Assembly: GCA_000711775.1 (NCBI GenBank)
Contig: ARYC01001110.1
Coordinates: 62,001 to 126,000, forward strand
Origin: Oxytricha trifallax
Taxonomy: Eukaryota > Ciliophora > Spirotrichea > Sporadotrichida > Oxytrichidae
Direction of reading: 5' to 3'
DNA: 64,000 nucleotides
Shown here: positions 60,959 to 64,000 of the stretch, one piece after another
Layout of the letters: the number at the start of each line of letters is the position of its first letter
Numbering within the stretch: position 1 is the stretch's first letter
The notes under the pieces: model-generated
The model's input: only the letters and a program-made list of their open reading frames with translations
The model's database searches: none
What the model was told of the DNA's origin: nothing
Made by a program: the position numbers and the translations under genes

Positions 60959-61337
60959 CTGAGCAAAGTCCAATCAAGAAAAAGGATTCTACACAGGCAT
61001 TTGGTTAAGTCAAACAGCTTAATGAGAATATTAATAAATTATAATTTAATTTGGATTATATTTATTATTTATAAGGAATAACTATAAATAAAATATTTCG
61101 ATATAAATAATCATAAAAATATTATTTAATACATAAAATATTCAAGATAATTCTTTTATATCTATTGAAAAGTTAGATTATATGATTTATTTTTAAAAGA
61201 ATAGTCATTTAATTGTAAAGCTATTAAGATAACTCAATAAAATGTTTAAAAAATTAAATTATTTGTCTTTTTTAATGGAATTATTCTTAACTCTTTAAAA
61301 TAAATGATTTATTGATAGTTTTAATTTTTATTTATAA
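60959..61337. other. 3' flank and intergenic region
   Basis: The first 75 bp can extend the previous protein in another frame (TEQSPIKKKDSTQAFGQ). The rest is AT-rich without visible features. Confidence 0.35.
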
Positions 61338-62206
61338 ATGATTAATATCAAGAAGATAAAGACTTTCTCAGCTAAATCTAGTAAGAATTTTAATATTTAA
61401 ATTATAGATAGATCATTTCATAATCATTTATGTAAATGCTTCACATAACTACCAACAGATTCAGCAAAGCCAGCAGGATTCATTCAGAGGTGGCGGACCT
61501 AAAATAGCAGGCATAAGCAGAAAGTTGAAAGATGATGATAAATTGCAATTAAGAAAACAGAGCCCATTGAAGACAGAAGAAGACATGTATACCTAACACA
61601 ATGATAACACCAAAAATCCATTTAGGAGATTGGATTCTTAAGATGACGAAGAGAAAAACTTCACAAGGTGTAGTAAACAAGGGTTTCATGATGAGGACTT
61701 TAATCATAGCCAGAGTGAGGATGAGGAAGTTTATGAACAAATGAATAATAGGAATGCATTTGAAAGCAACAACACAGTCCAGATGCCAGTCACTCACTTA
61801 TAAAAAACTTGGTAAAAGTTAGCCTAATTCAACAAAAAATAAGATGAAAAACCAGACTCAAAACATTAAAGCCAGTAAGATCGGCAAGACTAGCCCCAAA
61901 CTCACTTGAGGCACTCAGAAAGTAGTTGCTTCATATGGCAGTGCCCAAAATACAGTGAGAAGTAGCATCAAAGATAACATTTAAGGAAATACAAGCAAAG
62001 TGGTCAGTAATAAGTCAAGCAAGAAGGGAGACAAGGACAAGAAAAAGAATAGTAAATCACGGAGAGAGTCCATTGATTTCTTCAAAAATGATGACAAGTA
62101 AAAGAAATAAGGGGCTGTTAGTGGTGGGATACCAGCTAATTTTGCAAATTTGATGTTTGGAAAAAGAATATAATTATTAGGATATAAAATATATAATATG
62201 GAATGA
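61338..62206 (+). CDS. Unrecognised hydrophilic, basic protein
   Basis: The first exon MINIKKIKTFSAKS (ATG at 61338) ends at a 31-bp GT-AG intron (about 61380-61411). The second exon runs NASHNYQQIQQSQQDSFRGG, RKLKDDDKLQLRKQSPLKTE and DEDFNHSQSEDEEVYEQMNN. After a one-base shift near 61830 comes a Lys/Ser-rich tail, KIGKTSPKLTWGTQKVVAS, SSKKGDKDKKKNSKSRRES and GIPANFANLMFGKRI. TGA at about 61906 reads as Trp in KLTWGT. The stop is TGA at 62204-62206. No domain was recognised. Charge and low complexity suggest a disordered protein. Confidence 0.5.
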
Positions 62207-62268
62207 TTAATTAACTCCTATTCTTAATTTAATAATTAAACAAATAAAAATTGTAATTTAAATTCAAA

Positions 62269-63374
62269 ATGAACGACAACAATATCAAGAAATAAAATTC
62301 AGGTATTTATAATCAAACTGATACTAAGAGACTTGAAGGGACTTTTGTACTTTATGATGACTAGAAAGAACTATTATTCCTGATGAAAAGAGAAGAGTTT
62401 ATTATTAAATTATAGTAAGTTCTTGTTTAAAATAGAGTTGTTGTTTCTAATAAAATGGGTAAATTCTCAGTTTTTGACATTAATCTAATGTAATTTATTT
62501 TGTGAAGATTTGATAAATCAAGGTTTACCAAGTGGCATGTACGTAACTTTACAACCACCATCAATTGACCAACAAATACAATGTAAGTTAATCAGGTTTT
62601 ATTATTTATCATTATTTTTATAGCTTGGGACGCATTTCTGTTTATTCACAAGGGTTTATATGAAGGAGAATTTTCAAATTTAACATTCATTTCGCTGATA
62701 ACTTTCCTTTGAAATTCCCAAAAGTGTAATTTCTCAACAAAATCTATCATCCTCTAATTGACTTTGAGAGTAGTTACCTAGTTTATTCATCAATAATAAA
62801 CTCTGAAATCAATCCTGAAGAGCAGAACTTTCTAAATTCATTGAAGATTGATTGAAACAATAAAGAGAACCAAAATATGTAGAATATCAAGCGAGAGACT
62901 TCAAATTTTAAATTGCCTTCACTTCCAGATGGATTTATGATTGAATTGATGTTATTTATTTGGAATATCTTTTATGACTAAACTTTACTATAAAAACTCT
63001 CCCCTAAAAACCGCTTCAATCCCCAAGCATAGCTGGCTTATAAATTTAACCAACCAGACTTCTTGAAGTATTGCGCTCTTACTGTTTAAAGTTCACTTTA
63101 ACTCCTTGAAACTCTAACTTTTTCAGATAATAATTCATAGTAACATCCTCAATCAAATTAAAACGAGAGTATGCTGTAGGTGCAAGTAAATTACTAAAAC
63201 TAAGAGGAACTGCAACAAGTCATATAGATGTGGGCATAGATTAAACAGAAAATATAAAAGCATTAAGAGGAAGAGCTAGATCAAGAATAAATTATTGTGA
63301 AGATTTGTAATAAGATTATAAATGAATTTAATAAAGAAGCTCAACAGTATAGTAACAGTACCTATTATCAATGA
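62269..63374 (+). CDS. Ubiquitin E2-variant (UEV) protein, AKTIP/FTS-like
   Basis: After MNDNNIKKQNSGIYNQTD the protein has a UBC fold in order: GLPSGMYVTLQP, WDAFLFIHKGLYEGEF, FNIHFADNFP, YHPLIDFES, a helix LMLFIWNIFYDQTLLQKL and NPQAQLAYKFNQPDFL. The HPLIDFES stretch lies where active E2s have their Cys, and no Cys is present, so it is probably catalytically inactive. FTS/AKTIP forms the FHF complex with Hook proteins and links dynein to cargo. A GT-AG intron lies at about 62584-62624 and another near 62403-62450. The break near 62673 is cured by one extra T in a T run. The tail is Q/E-rich and ends TYYQ-TGA at 63372-63374. Confidence 0.8.
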
Positions 63375-63479
63375 ATTAAATAGTAAAATATACTATAGCT
63401 TTTAATTCTTAATGTTTACAATTAATGTTTGAGATAAGATTGAATTATATGATCTGATGGCTATTTTATATGAAGCCAG

Positions 63480-64000
63480 TTAATTAAAATAATAATAATA
63501 ATAAATCCTCATCATTTGGCACATCATAGTAGCCAACAGTTCTGATTTTATCTTTGCCATGATAAAATATGTAATCAATAATTCTCTTTACACGCCATTC
63601 GCTTTCTCTGAATTAATTATTAGTAATATATATTATCATTTTATGACATAAAATGCTTGCTTGATTAATTGTGAATGAAATGGATTTGATCTAAATTAAA
63701 AAATTAATATTTATTAATAAATAATAACTTACTCAAGATGAATACGATATCATTTGCATACAAGAATTTATAATAGTCCAAATATAGTCAATTATTGATG
63801 GAATTATGGGATGTGCAATATTCTGGAGAACTTATATAATTTATAATAATATGAGTATTTCTAAAATGAAGAGTTTACCATTCTGTCTGGTGACTTTAAC
63901 TTATTAAATATATTTTTTTTATGGGAATCTATAAAAATAAATGAAATTCAAATTGGCAAATTTAGTTCATAATATCTCAAATAATGTAGCAAGAGACATA
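63480..64000 (-). CDS. Possible endonuclease/exonuclease/phosphatase-family C-terminal fragment
   Basis: Near 63500-63600 the minus strand reads EWRVKRIIDYIFYHGKD, then VGYYDVPNDED. An IDYIFY strand followed by a VP-containing segment is typical of the end of EEP-fold enzymes (nocturnin/CCR4-like nucleases, phosphodiesterases). Upstream exons (SINNWLYLDYYKFLYAND near 63770) are separated by an AT-rich intron-like stretch at about 63610-63740. The N-terminal catalytic motifs would lie beyond the window edge. No TGA follows closely; a TAA run is found at the end. This is a weak call. Confidence 0.3.
63488..63512. repeat. AAT microsatellite
   Basis: A short run of about six AAT units lies at the 3' edge of the last minus-strand gene. 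Confidence 0.7.

Noticed and set aside
63880-63915. SGDFNL on the plus strand as a nuclease catalytic motif
   Set aside because: It is on the opposite strand to the IDYIFY segment and has no supporting flanking motifs.
1-64000. Hypotrich (Oxytricha/Stylonychia) germline origin
   Set aside because: The pointer-like repeats and a satellite near 380 bp suggested it, but TGA at many Trp positions does not fit the hypotrich code, and no telomere-bearing element ends were seen.

Overview
The window is nuclear DNA of a ciliate. It is AT-rich and intron-bearing, and conserved proteins read correctly only if TAA and TAG are glutamine (PheRS alpha, a MAK-type kinase, an MFS transporter and others). 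TGA appears to have two meanings. It ends at least seven genes, but it also sits at tryptophan-like positions inside good reading frames, at least ten times. TAA/TAG = Gln with TGA = Trp or stop is the ambiguous code described for karyorelictean ciliates such as Loxodes; Condylostoma is a less likely alternative. The genus is inference; the codon pattern is seen directly.

Layout. 1-5.1 kb: a truncated, slicer-dead-looking Piwi fragment (+), a Q-rich exon (+), and an MFS transporter (-) split by a 1.15-kb terminal-inverted-repeat element with a 9-bp target duplication. 5.4-9.8 kb: a MAK/ICK-like kinase (-) and an SLC25 carrier (-). 10-15.3 kb: PheRS alpha subunit (+) and an FCP1/NIF-type phosphatase (+). 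15.4-23.6 kb: three unrecognised genes and a membrane RING protein; one gene carries a 560-bp insertion between 12-bp direct repeats. 23.9-39.5 kb: a ferlin gene cut by a 10.0-kb insertion between 13-bp direct repeats. The insertion carries three unrecognised genes. 40.0-42.9 kb: a 1.1-kb imperfect palindrome that is an inverted duplication of the 3' end of a two-RRM protein gene (-). 42.9-56.4 kb: about 36 copies of a 373-bp satellite. 56.8-64 kb: a multipass membrane protein, a basic hypothetical protein, an AKTIP/UEV-like ubiquitin-fold protein, and a possible nuclease/phosphatase fragment.

Two patterns cut across the genes. First, insertions of 50, 50, 560 and 1160 bp, each flanked by a 4-12 bp direct repeat, break conserved or continuous reading frames, and removing the insert plus one repeat copy restores each frame exactly. 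This resembles internal eliminated sequences with pointers, or direct-repeat-flanked non-canonical introns. Second, several further frame breaks are cured by one extra base in an A, T or G run, which looks like homopolymer contraction in the assembly rather than biology. Genes listed as broken should be read with that in mind. Coding coordinates are outer bounds of multi-exon genes; small introns of about 20-100 bp are noted where seen. No rRNA, tRNA, CRISPR, telomere, promoter or terminator could be supported.
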